DNA from: Hygrophila difformis | Taxonomy: Eukaryota; Streptophyta; Magnoliopsida; Lamiales; Acanthaceae | NCBI GenBank assembly: GCA_030278955.1 | Contig: JAOANR010000012.1 | Coordinates: 26,095,977 to 26,159,976 of the forward strand | Reading direction: 5' to 3' | Length of the DNA stretch: 64,000 bases | Shown: positions 22,685 to 33,900 of the stretch, piece after piece | Layout of the letters: each line of letters opens with the position of its first letter | Position numbering within the stretch: the first letter of the stretch is position 1 | The notes under the pieces: generated by a model | Told to the model about the DNA's origin: nothing | The model's input: only the letters and a program-made list of their open reading frames with translations | The model's database searches: none | Position numbers and translations under genes: made by a program

Positions 22685-25600
22685 TCAGGATTTTGCATTC
22701 TCAGAAATTCTTGGTGAACCTGGGTGCTCCTCTTCGCAAGGTTCGTTACTGCTGACCAATACCTCGGTTGCCGGAACCTGATGAGTTAGGGACTCTGTAG
22801 CCTGTACCTTAGTTGCAGGAGGTGACCTGGCAGCTTCATTCACATCAATATTTATCTTGGCAATGGGAGCATTGGCACCATCCGACTTGGAATCGGGAGC
22901 CTGGACAATGGAAGGCTGCTCCTCCTGTGACTTAGGATCATCAGCCTCGGTTGCCTGCATTTTCGTATCTTCATCCACTTCCGTTTTCGCAGTCGGGATA
23001 GGCACAGTTGGGGACATAAGGTCTGGGGACTTCAGGTCAACATCATTGACAGGCACACTTGGGTATTGCGTTTCAGAGACTGTGGTATCATGATCAGCAG
23101 TGAGTGGTGTCGTCGGACCACCAACATCTTTGGGAGCCACGATTGCTGCATCTCTACCAGTTGCATCCACGAGGATTCTCAGGGCCACCAGTGCTCGATA
23201 TGCTTTCATGTCCGCCGTCATTTCGGTGGCCCAAAAATCGTCCGTGTCTCGGAGAAGAGCCTCTGCCCACCACATGACGTGGACCCCGCAATCCAATGTA
23301 GGACCAGCAGTCAAGCTAACCTGCTGCCTACAGTTATCTTTGAGGACCAAAGTATCTTCCATGCCAATCCCAAAACCCGCCAGCCACCATTTAAAGAAGT
23401 TAACATGTCAGCAAGTTGACAAGAATAAGAACACCTCACAATTCATCGGGAATACCCAAATGAATGAATATTAATAACGACCAGTAAACCTGAGTTATAC
23501 TTACCACTTTCACGGATGGGGTGGTATACTTTGAGTGCCACAGTGAATTGTACATATAAATCCGTTTGCTCTTCATGTCCAGAACCAGCAGAAACCAATG
23601 GAACTCTGTGATCACGGGCAACACGATGTACCGCACCCCCGACACAATTAACCGGCTAGCGTCGTCCAATTCCTTCTTGGATGAGTCCCACAAGCCCTCA
23701 TACACATCCTCGTACTGAGCCTCTATCAGTTCCTTCCCTTTAGACTTTCGCGTAGTAAGGCTCAAAACCATCGACTGTTGAAGAAACAATACTCACACTT
23801 ATATCTAAACACACTCAATATATATACTGTCATAATTTCAAATAAAATGTGTTGATTTGATCACCGTCGTGTACGGCGAAATGAACCCCATCCTGTTGTT
23901 GATTCCATTCAAAGACTTGAAGCGATCATCGCATATGATTGTAACATAGCTCGCCACCAAATCATTACTGACGGCGTCATCAAATAGACACAGCAACATA
24001 CTGGACGGGACGATGGCATATATGCCCTTGGACCAAACCTGTTCACTGCCAGACAAAAGTAATACCTACCTTAGTGCATTAGGATACCCTACTAGTGCAA
24101 CAGTAATATCAGACTTCAGTCTAACGTATAACACATATGCTACGTATGATCAAATTAAAGGCATACTATGATAACGATCCATAAGCGTCGATAAATTTCT
24201 TCACGAGAAACCTCTGTTCAGGAGACAAACTATCCTTGCCAGCATAGTCATTCCGGCCCAAATACCTCTTCCGCGTCCTACTCTCATAATCACGAGGTGC
24301 GGCACCCTTATGCTTCTCAACATCAATAACGATCTGGAAAGTAAAGGTATACCACAGTCACGAATATTACTAACACACATACACTCGTTGTAATAACATA
24401 CCTGGTCTGCTTTCGGTTCATCCACCTTCTTCTTCTTCGATGGATGTGTAGTTGTTTCCCTGCCAGCATCGGCCTTACGCTTTGTCCGTAACTCCACCTC
24501 ATCACTGCTCTTTGTCCGTGTCTCGTCCAATGCCCAGTCTCGAGTCCGCCCAACAACTTTAGCGAGGTCAGCTGATTTGTCACTCACGTAGTCATCATCG
24601 TACAACTTCTCCTCTCTCTCAACAGCTTTAGGCAACCCTGAATCTCCAGCATTGTCATCATCATCCTCGTCATCCTTTTGCAGATTCTCTTCCCCCTCCT
24701 GGCATCTCTCCTCGCTAGTAAATTCTTCTTCCTCCTCAATAACAGGTGTTTTCTTTGCAGCCTACGAAACAATCAGTGAAACAATAATTGCTCTCCAAAT
24801 TATACAATGAAAAACCGTATACCAATACAGGAGTTTATTCCACTAGTACCTCACTTGCCTGACTTGGCTTGCGCTCTCGTTGTTTGAGTCGTTTTCGGCT
24901 GGGTACCTGATTGGCAGTCCACTCATTGACCTGAATCATAGGCTTGGCTGGTGTGGCGACCTGAGGAATGGTATATTTCTCCTCGCGCTTTGACAATGCG
25001 AATTCGAAGATGTGGTGCTCCCGGAGCTTCTTCATATCTGCCCTTGTCACCTCAAGCCGAGCGTGCTTCTCCTTCCAGCGTGTGAAACGGGGGATGCAAT
25101 ATTCAGTAAGGGCTTCGCTAGGTGGGGGCACCGTTCATAGAACCATCCCTGCACAAAGAGACCATCAGCATGACATGGTTGTGCATATGCAATAAGTTGG
25201 GTATTCACTAACTTAGGTATAGTATCACGGAGAATTAAGGTAGCTGTGTTTCATAAGAAATTGAAAAATAACACACTTATAACCACTCCGACCGTGCATC
25301 CATCAATGTAAACTTTACTCTCCTCCACGTGTCTCCGCATTGAATCCACAACAAAACTATGACATGCCAATCCCCATGCATACTCCTCCAATCTGTTCAA
25401 ATCGTCGACGTGGTGGACAAGGAATTCGGGGAGTGCCAGTGACGACGTCGGGAATAGGAGGCAGTTGAACACCATTAAAACGAATGCCCTTGCAAAATCA
25501 AGGTCATTATCAGTCCCTGCCAAATTGTCAAACAGCTCCAATAGCTCCGCCCATTTTAGGTTCGCCGTCCTGCCTTCAAAGTACCTCTGCTTGAAGTCCG

Positions 25601-26247
25601 ACGGCGGCTCACAGTCCGGGAGTACATACAACCCTTTCACGTGCAGCCATAGGACAACTGAATATTCTCATACTTCAAATGGCAAAGCTATGCCCTCTCC
25701 TAACATGAATACGTATCTGGCCGGATCGAACCGCTCCACGAGCGCTTGAAGTCTTGTCTTGCTAGTGTACGCCGCTTCAAGTTTCATGAAGTGGTGGAAT
25801 GGAGTCCTCTCCACCGCCTGCATTTGCTGCTGTGTAACTTTCGGTAGAATATTCCGAACTGCATCCTGAAGCACCCCTACGGAACAACGGGGCCTGATGC
25901 TCGCACCATCATTCACATCACCGACCTGTTTTTTTTTTTACTTTTCCCGGCAGGTTTCCCTGTTTTTCCCTGTCAACCAAACAAGTACAACACAGATAGA
26001 ATTCAAATACTCTACCTTCTCCAAAAACAGTGACATATCAAGAGAACAAACTATACCTAAGTTTTGCTCCAAAATACAACAAATTTGAAACAGAACACTC
26101 AACATATATTCTTACCGTTGCTGAAGACTCGCTCGCTCTCTCCTTCTTATTGTCCCCATGTTCTTCAGTATTGATATTTGCCTTCTTCTCAGCCACACCC
26201 TTTTCCATAATCCCCTTCTCCTCTTTCGAAGCCATTTCCCCTGCCAA
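22685..26247 (-). pseudogene. DUF1985-Ulp1-like cysteine protease gene of the MULE
   Basis: Antisense multi-exon gene reading from 26247 (MAGEMASKEEKG...) or 26235 to 22685. Approximate exons: 26247-26116, 25926-25283, 25150-24850, 24761-24402, 24335-24180, 24060-23861, 23775-23505 and 23400-22685. The second and third carry a DUF1985-like domain (MKLEAAYTSKTRLQALVERFDP..., FARAFVLMVFNCLLFP). The fourth is acidic/basic linker (EEEEEFTSEER, DDEDDDD, KKKK). The last three form a C48 peptidase: the His motif EFHWFLLVLD, then YMYNSL, and the Cys motif LDCGVHVMWWAEALL. The family catalytic triad is His-Asp-Cys, but here the Asp position is Asn. There is an in-frame TGA at 25668-25670 and an apparent frame change near 25115-25135. 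Ulp1 homologues remove SUMO or related modifiers. Activity of this copy is doubtful. Confidence 0.82.
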
Positions 26248-26368
26248 TCACAGCCAACGGTTACCATTGCCAAACAATACTACAGCTTTCACAGAAAAAC
26301 ATAACACAACATGGCAGAGCTACCCAACATTTTATTATATTTTAATCTATGATAAAGCCCAAGCATAC

Positions 26369-26815
26369 AACACCCATTTATTCGCACTGAATACTTATAT
26401 CCACATACAGAAATAACCAACACAATTCGAATAATCACACTCGAAATCACCTTATATCAACACTCATTTCTTCACATTCTGTACTCACATCCACATACCA
26501 GAACAACCATTATCATTCCAATACTCACATTCCAAAAAAACTCAAATTTCATCAGCAATTTCACTTTCGAGATAGCATTAAACCTTACAACACTCATTTC
26601 TTCGAATTCTGTACTCACATCCACATACCACAACAACCATTATCATTCGAATACTCACACTCCAGAAAAACCCAAATTTCATCATCAATTTCAGTTTCGA
26701 GATAGCATTACACATTACAACACCCATTTCTTCGCACTCTCCACTCACATCCACGACAAAAACAACCACAGTCCTTCCAATACTCACACTCGAATACACC
26801 ATATTCAATACCCAT
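26369..26815. repeat. 130-bp tandem repeat near the MULE right end
   Basis: Units starting 'ca(c)(t/c)catttcttc' occur at 26461, 26591 and 26721, exactly 130 bp apart. A more diverged unit starts near 26369. They lie just upstream of the Ulp1-like gene start, in the subterminal region of the element. Confidence 0.92.
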
Positions 26816-27421
26816 TTCAGTTTCAGTTAGTAGTGCATACCTTCAAACAATCTTCAAGTTTTTCGACCAAAATCGCGTTTGTGGAGCTTCAAAATCGCGG
26901 CTGTGGAGTTCGAACCCTTGCTATTTCGACATCCAACTCAGGAAACCTCTTCAAAATGCTCTATCCGACATTTTTCTCCCCTAAATAGACAAACCCTTCA
27001 TTTTAACCCTCTCTTCAAACCCTTGAGCTCCCTTCCCTTTTTCCCACTGAAAACCGTCGGATTGGTGAAGTTGATGGAGGACGGTTACTCACGGTGGTTT
27101 TGGGAGTGGTTTTGCGATTACCGAGGTATGACAAGACACCCATGTTAAATTACTTGTATGTCCATCCTCCTCTTTCATGGTTTTTTTAATTCACTTAAGG
27201 GTATTTTGGTCTTTTCATATTTACTAATTTCAAACAAAAATAATATTCAGGGGTGGGTACTAAAGTGGGAGTATTTTCGTATACAGGGTGAAATGTTTGA
27301 TGTATTTTGACTTGGGGTATTTATGTGGAATTTGCCGTTAAAAATATAAATAAAATACATAATAGGAAAGTTATTTATAGCTTCTTAGTTCTTAATGTTT
27401 AAGTACTCCATTAAAGAAATA

Positions 27422-27456
27422 TTTTTTTTGCTGAACAGCCTATACAGGCTAGGAAA
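27422..27456 (-). mobile_element. LINE 3'-end stub
   Basis: T-run followed by 'aacagcctatacaggctaggaa', matching the 3' end of the LINE at 54941-57576 including its A-tail. Beyond about 35 bp the similarity stops, so this is either an extremely 5'-truncated copy or a fragment. Confidence 0.5.
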
Positions 27457-27787
27457 GTGGTGGGAGCCCATGACACACAATTATAATGGGACAAAGGAGA
27501 GGGATAGGGGCCGAAAGCGAAAGGAAAATCATTCTTCTTGTAAAACTAATTTTACTCGGGGTTAAATTTTTTTTTTTTTTTTTAATTTTCTTCCAAGTAC
27601 TATCTACTACCAATTTGCTGCGCACGCGGTTACAAAAACAAGCGGAAAACAGCGGAAACCGCTGCTGCTCTTTGTGCTTTTTTAGCTGCTCCAAATTCCA
27701 ATGGTAAAAAAGTCGGTTACCATCAAAAGATCTTCAACGAGAAACTCCACAAATCTCCAGAGCTATAATCAACATTTTCGCGGCGAT

Positions 27788-29886
27788 ATGGACGATCTTA
27801 AAGCTGTTTTCCGCGGTGGATTTCGTTTTCATCTTCTTCTTCTTCTTCTACTTTTGTGGTTTTGTTGTGCATCAGCGTCAGAGGGTGAGGATAAAGTTAC
27901 TACTATTGATATAAATGCGGCCAGAGATCATCTCCAAAAAGGCCATATCTATTTGGATGTTAGGTCAAATTTCTAAACTACGATCGCACAAATTTTCCTT
28001 GTTCTTATAACAGTGAGAATTTTGAATTCGTTTTCTATTTGAGTAAGGTTTGGTTGATTTTCCTTTTTTCTAAAAAGTGATGTTTGTGAATTCAATAGAA
28101 CTGAAGAAGAATTCAGAAAGGGGCACCTGAAGAACTCCTTGAACATTCCATACCTGCTTGATACTCCTCAAGGTACGTGTTTTGTTCTATAATTCAACTT
28201 TTCTATTTATGGTTGATTGTTTAATCCGATTATATTGAGGGTATGTTTGGGAAATTATTAGAGTTTAGAGGAGTTTGGAGTTTAGAGCAAGGGGTTTGAA
28301 ATTAACGGTGAAAAATAGTTTTAAATTTGAATAATGGTGTTTAATAATGCAATTTTAAATTAGAATTTAGAATCTTGAGTTTGGAAAGCTATAAAAAGCA
28401 GGAGCATGTTCACAGTAGAGATTAGAGATTGTAATTAATGTTTAATATATAAGATTTTAGATTATTTTTAGTATGTAGCTAAACCGTTAATCTCTAGCTG
28501 TTTCGAAACGCAACCTTAATTTCTTGTTTTAGATTGATAATAACGATTTGAAAGGTAATTATGAATCATGATATAGAAGCAAACGAGAAAAACCTGCATA
28601 AAAATTCTTGTATTGATAATTTTCTAATTTTTACGTAAAATTATATAAATATTTATTTATTAATTAATATCCTAAAGACATTTATACTTTTCCGTTGTCT
28701 ATCTACGTAGTAAAGAATTGAGAGTAGGTAATTAACGTCATTTGAGTATTTTATTTAATCACTCCGTTTTGGGGGTATTTTTACATATTAATAAAATATG
28801 TATTTTGTAAAAATATTTCAATTTTATCTTTATTCTCTATTTATAATTTACCCAAAAAAACTCTTAAACAAAGCACATACTTGTGTAAAATATATATATA
28901 TATATATTATGTACTATATAGGAGTATTAATTATTATGCTAATATTTATAGATGACCGGTTAAAGCTGATATCAGTAAGTATTAGCATTAAGATAAAACA
29001 GTCCTTACACATACTTAAATTTTGACACAAATATCCATGAACATCATCTCAAACTTTAGAATTGTAGGATGTTTAAAGTTGATTTACATGTCAATCCTAA
29101 TAGGGTTAAACGTTTTACGTTTAGTATAGCTAGCTAGTTTGTTTGGAGGAACAAATATAGGATAATATTATTTTGCTTTATGGTTTGAATTACTTGTTTG
29201 AATAAAAAATTTATTTTAAAAAAAATCCATTACATGACATTAATTATTTCCTCTTTTGAGGATATTCAACTCAGGTATGGTGAAGAATACCAAGTTCATG
29301 GATCAAGTTATGTCGCACTGTAGCAAGGAAGATCATCTTGTTGTGGTATAATCTTTTTATATTATTCTTTTTTTTCACAAAAAATAAAAATGATGAGCGG
29401 AATATTGTAGATTTTATCTCTTTTAATGGAAAAAATATAATTTGGTGTAATTATATTTTCTGGCTTAGGGATGCAGAAGTGGTGTTAGGTCACTATATGC
29501 AGCTGCTGATCTTCTTAATGCAGTAAGCCTCTCTTCATTGTGATTATTATTATTACTGTATTTTATAATATTATTAGTAGTTCTATGGTCTTGGAATCTA
29601 ATTACTTGTTTAAATTCTATATTAATTTTTTTTAAAGGTCAACAAAATGCCATAGTTAATTTTTATTTCTATACTACGTATTATTCTCTCCTATTCCTTA
29701 TAGAACATTTTCAGTTAGTTTTACTTATAATAGTGGTGTTTTAGTTTTATCATAAAGTAATTAGTGATGGTGAATGATTACCATTTGCAGGAATTCAAGC
29801 ATGTGTATAATATGGGAGGAGGATATATTGCCTGGACTCAGAATGGATTTGCTGTTGAGAAGCCACACAACAATGAAGAGCTGTAA
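27788..29886 (+). CDS. rhodanese/thiosulfate sulfurtransferase (STR16/18-like)
   Basis: Five exons (27788-27963, 28099-28172, 29275-29345, 29469-29522, 29791-29886) give 156 residues with closing phases. A single rhodanese domain runs from VTTIDINAARDHLQKGHIYLDVR through EEEFRKGHLKNSLNIPY and ends GGGYIAWTQNGF. The active loop CRSGVRS has Cys109 as the expected sulfur-carrying residue. The N-terminus [33 protein letters not shown] looks like a signal peptide or membrane anchor. An in-frame ATG upstream at 27701 (MVKKSVTIKR...) would bury it, so I chose 27788. Close relatives in plants are the senescence/dark-induced sulfurtransferases. The physiological sulfur acceptor is not evident. Confidence 0.92.
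28239..28515. repeat. dispersed MITE-like repeat, copy 2
   Basis: Homologous to 10672-10967 along most of its length. It begins GGGTATGTTTGGG and ends TTTCGAAACGCAACC, whose complement resembles the start. It lies in intron 2 of the sulfurtransferase gene. Confidence 0.72.
28889..28909. repeat. (TA)n microsatellite
   Basis: About ten TA units in intron 2 of the sulfurtransferase gene. Confidence 0.85.
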
Positions 29887-30073
29887 TAAGGAGTATCATT
29901 TTTATTCCAAGCCCTTTGTAGATTGTACTTGTCCTTTAACTTGTAGGATATTTATTCACCTTATAGTTTTTCTCAATTCACCTTACATTACAACATAATG
30001 CTACCAACCAATTCAATACCCTATAAGAGCTGGCATCATGGCCATTAGATGAAATTTTGCTATTAAAGTTATA

Positions 30074-30368
30074 CTCCCTCTGTTTTTATTTAAGTTTACC
30101 ATTTGCATAGTAAATATTATTTACTATTAAGTAATTTTGATTCAATTTTTTAGCCCGGTTATATAGATAAATCATAATCAAGTGAGACGTTGATTCATCT
30201 AATCGCGTAGTTTTAGAATATCAAATTTTTATAATTTTTCCTTGTATATAATTTGAGATATTAATGATTGAAAATATGCGTTGGATTGCGTGCAGTGTAG
30301 AAATAGAGAGGTTAAAAAAAAACAAAAACAAAAAAAAAAAACAAAAACAAAAACAAAAACGGAGGGAG
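30074..30368. mobile_element. Stowaway-like MITE with an A-rich insert
   Basis: Starts CTCCCTCTGTTTTTATTT, ends AAAACGGAGGGAG, flanked by TA. Near the right end (about 30312-30360) a run of AAAAAC units has expanded. It lies between the convergent sulfurtransferase and O-fucosyltransferase genes. Confidence 0.85.
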
Positions 30369-30976
30369 TATATTTATTAGTTGTAAAATGAATAATCTGA
30401 TCATTTCAGAAGATAAGTTCACACAGTATAATAGATTAGATAGATAATGTAGCAGGAGTATAATTTTGCACCTCAGTAACACTTTGAAAAATAAAGAAAA
30501 AATTATTTGGATCTCAGACAAACTACTACTATGCAGTTCAATCTTGTAATGTAAAAATTTAGACAGATGTTCAGTGTCACTGTTCTACATAAAACAACAT
30601 CCAACCGATGAAATAAATTCCAGCAACAGCAGAAAACTTCACCACACATTATGTGGAGCATCAGAATCACCAAGAAACAACTAGGAAGTTGCCAATTAGA
30701 AAGCAGTTCAAATTTTCAAAAAAGCCAACTCAACGTAGAATCTGAGGACACCATGAACTATACTTTGAACTAAAGATACATATGGATATTTGTTATCGAT
30801 GGGCACACGAAAAAATTGAGGACGGAGGAGTTGGTGCGGCAAGAAAGACGGTATCTAACACTATGCTAAAGATTAAATAGGCTAGAGACCTAGTACAAGT
30901 ACAATGCCGAAAATGGCATATTTGGGGTCGGATCATTGATACGCCTGTTTGCCAAAAATTCGGCAGTTATGAAATT

Positions 30977-33900
30977 TCACCTCTCTGGTCGGCATATACA
31001 TTCTGGATATGGGTTTTGATAAAAAGGTTCCTCGAGTCTAAGTCGAGCCCGCCCCTTGATTCCCAAAGGAGCACCCCTTCGTCTTCGAGGGGCACCAAAC
31101 CTGCAAGTCACAGGTAAAGAAATGCACCGTTTATCTCTGGTTTGTAGCATTGTTTACATGTAAATGGTGTACACTGTACACTGTTCATTTTTATTTATTT
31201 TTATTAAGGTTTGAATGTTTTAGGGCATAACTCCATCATTCTCGAAGTTAACATCCTCGATCTAAACCTAAAACATCCTCGATCTAAACTTAATTGATAA
31301 TCTTCTAGTGTAGCATAAATGAAAGATACGCTCAAATATTCAAACTTTAAGAACTTATTTTCTAATTCAGGCTTTCACACACAAATGAGAGCAATATCTG
31401 AAGAAAGTAGTTCCAACTTGCAGATGAAGACGTATCAGAATGTCGAATTGTTTAATGGGTTCAAACGCAATCCAGTCAAAAGGATTTTCTTTAATTGATA
31501 GTAAGAACTTCGATTGTAATACCAGGACTTGGTCAAAAAAGCTCGGTAATTTATGTTTTGGGAAATGCTTCCAAGAGGAAACAGAATCAATTAATGTTAT
31601 GTTAACGGGACAGAATACACAACAAATACATGTATATAGATAATAGGAAGAGGAAGACATACCTGTTTCTATGCATTTGCCTTACACGACGAGAAAAAGA
31701 TTGCATGTTAAGCAAACCACTGTCCAATTTATCGAATAATTCAACCAGGCCTTTCCTGCAAAAGTATCTTCGTCAATGATGGGGCGGACCAGAGAAGATC
31801 TTATAATGAATTCATAATGGTCTTTACACCACAAACGCCTATGAGAAAATACAATGAACACAGAAAAGTAGCAGTTCAAATTATAGGTGGGTTCCATTGT
31901 GGCATCTCTGTATAAATTAAGTTCCACACACAATAAAAAATAGCTTGAAGATGAAATCTGAGGTATCACATCCATGAACACGAAAGATGCTACATTACGC
32001 ATAACCACATGGATAGCAATCACCAGTAATAAGTGTATGGCCTCTCGCTATTTAAACTCAATAATCTTCATATCGGATAATAGTGTGAAACACATAACCA
32101 TAGGAAAACCCTTTACAATGCAAACATACAAGGAAATGACGCCCAGCTTTCTCTGCTGTAAAATGATCAATCTCGCTGAAAAAGTTTATCCAAGTTCGAT
32201 ACAAGGATATTATCTTTAATATTTATTTGCTTCACTATGTAAGTCCTTAACCTGGTGTAACAAGCACAATTCCTGAGTTATGTACATAAGTTACTTTCTT
32301 CGTGAACGGATGGTGGTGGATTTGAGCAGAACGCCTCAAACCTCAATATCGTGTTAACTACAAAATTTTAAGCATAATAACACGAATCATTTATTAATAT
32401 TACTATTATTTGTTTTTCCACCAACATTAAATTCTGGTTTCTGAAATGTGAAAATCAAATTTCCTGCATGCTCCTGAAGTGAATTTCAAATGCGGCACTA
32501 ACAGGACTTCACACCATACATCATCCATCAATACCTGTCAGGAGTGATCGTTTTCCGATGCCCTAAGAATCGGCGATGACCTTCAACAGTTCTAGCCATG
32601 TTTCCAGAATGAGATGAAACAAAAACATCACTTTCTATAGAGATTATATAATCAAGGGCTGCAGTTTGGGTTGCATGACGGGAAAATGTTTTCAGTTCTG
32701 CCTGGGTCGCAAGCATTTCCTGACATGAAAAATACAATCAGTATGACCGCTTCAAATAGGAAGCTTTGGCTGAGAATTCTTTGAAATTAAACTGAGTAAA
32801 TCAAATCCAAATACACCAACTTTGAAAACTATGTTTGGAAAGCGAGATGTGAGCTCTGAAAGATGTCTGTCACCGCCATAAATTTCACCAGCAGCAATAT
32901 ATATCAATGTGGATGATGGGTAACCAAGAGCTTGAAGAAATATTCCCACTTCCTTGGGTGTTAGAGGGCAGAGACCCCAAATTCTCTGTTCCACAGGGTC
33001 GATATTCTTGATTTTCCAATGATTTGTTTTCTCCCTGATGAATACAAAAAATATCAAATTGATACAAGGAATGTGGCTGGGAGAGTATTATGTAAATAAG
33101 GTAAAGAAATTTCATCAGAGAATTCAAATGAAATACCATTGAACTTGTGTTTTTATTTTCAAAAACTAATGAGACAAATATAAAAACAATCCGCAGATAC
33201 AAAAAAATGCTGCCCATACAATTTTGGATCAATTAATACATTTAAGTGAAGTTCAGTGAAATGATATCAATTTAATTTTCTTGATATCTCGAATGACAGT
33301 TTTCTCCTGGATCAAGAGTTCAAGACAAAAATGAGTAAAGCAAAGATACAGAAAATTCTGCCCAAAGAAATTCGGGTAAATTGAGGAAATGTATTTCAAG
33401 TGTACGATAAGGATTACAATGATATAAACTTCTAACATGTAAGGAAATCACCCTATCATTTGGTCCATCAAAACTTTCAGAAAACAGCATCTAAAGAGAA
33501 AAAAATGCAATAAAAGTTTGAGCTTAATCGATTATGACCATCCCCTAAATAAATTTCAGAAGAAATACATGTTTCCTCTGTCAAAATAAAGCATAGAGAC
33601 AACGCTTCACACATGTTAAAACACTTAAAGATCGTGTTATATGGATTCAAACACTTAACTGAAACAGTACTCTGATTGTAAATTTTAAAATAGGTAGTCA
33701 TTTGTATGTGATTAACTCTTTGACCTTTGTCCCTCTTGGAAATACAGATAGTGAATTATTGATCCCAAAATTATATTTATTTATGAAATCTATATCAGGA
33801 AATAGAGCTATGGATTTTGAGGTCTGACAAAACCCATAGCTCTATTTCCTGATATAGATCTCATAAATATAATTTTGGGATCAATAATTCACTATCTGTA

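Larger units (their letters stand above)
16491..27337. mobile_element. autonomous-type MULE (Kaonashi-like), 10.85 kb
   Basis: Bounded by a perfect 9-bp target duplication TTAAAAATA (16482-16490 and 27338-27346). Long imperfect terminal inverted repeats start GGGGAAATTCCACTTAAATACCCC on the left and CGGCAAATTCCACATAAATACCCC on the right complement. Similarity, including CCCTGTATAC, GTACCCA and ATACCC blocks, runs for roughly 190 bp. Inside, left to right, are a MURA-type transposase (+), a repeated non-coding zone, a GRF-finger gene (+) and a DUF1985-Ulp1 gene (-). This cargo is that of ULP-carrying 'Kaonashi' MULEs. All three genes carry lesions, so the copy is no longer autonomous. Confidence 0.93.

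Noticed and set aside
22685..23362. 225-codon minus frame as a separate single-exon gene
   Set aside because: It carries the Cys motif that continues the Ulp1 domain of the upstream exons, so it is the last exon.
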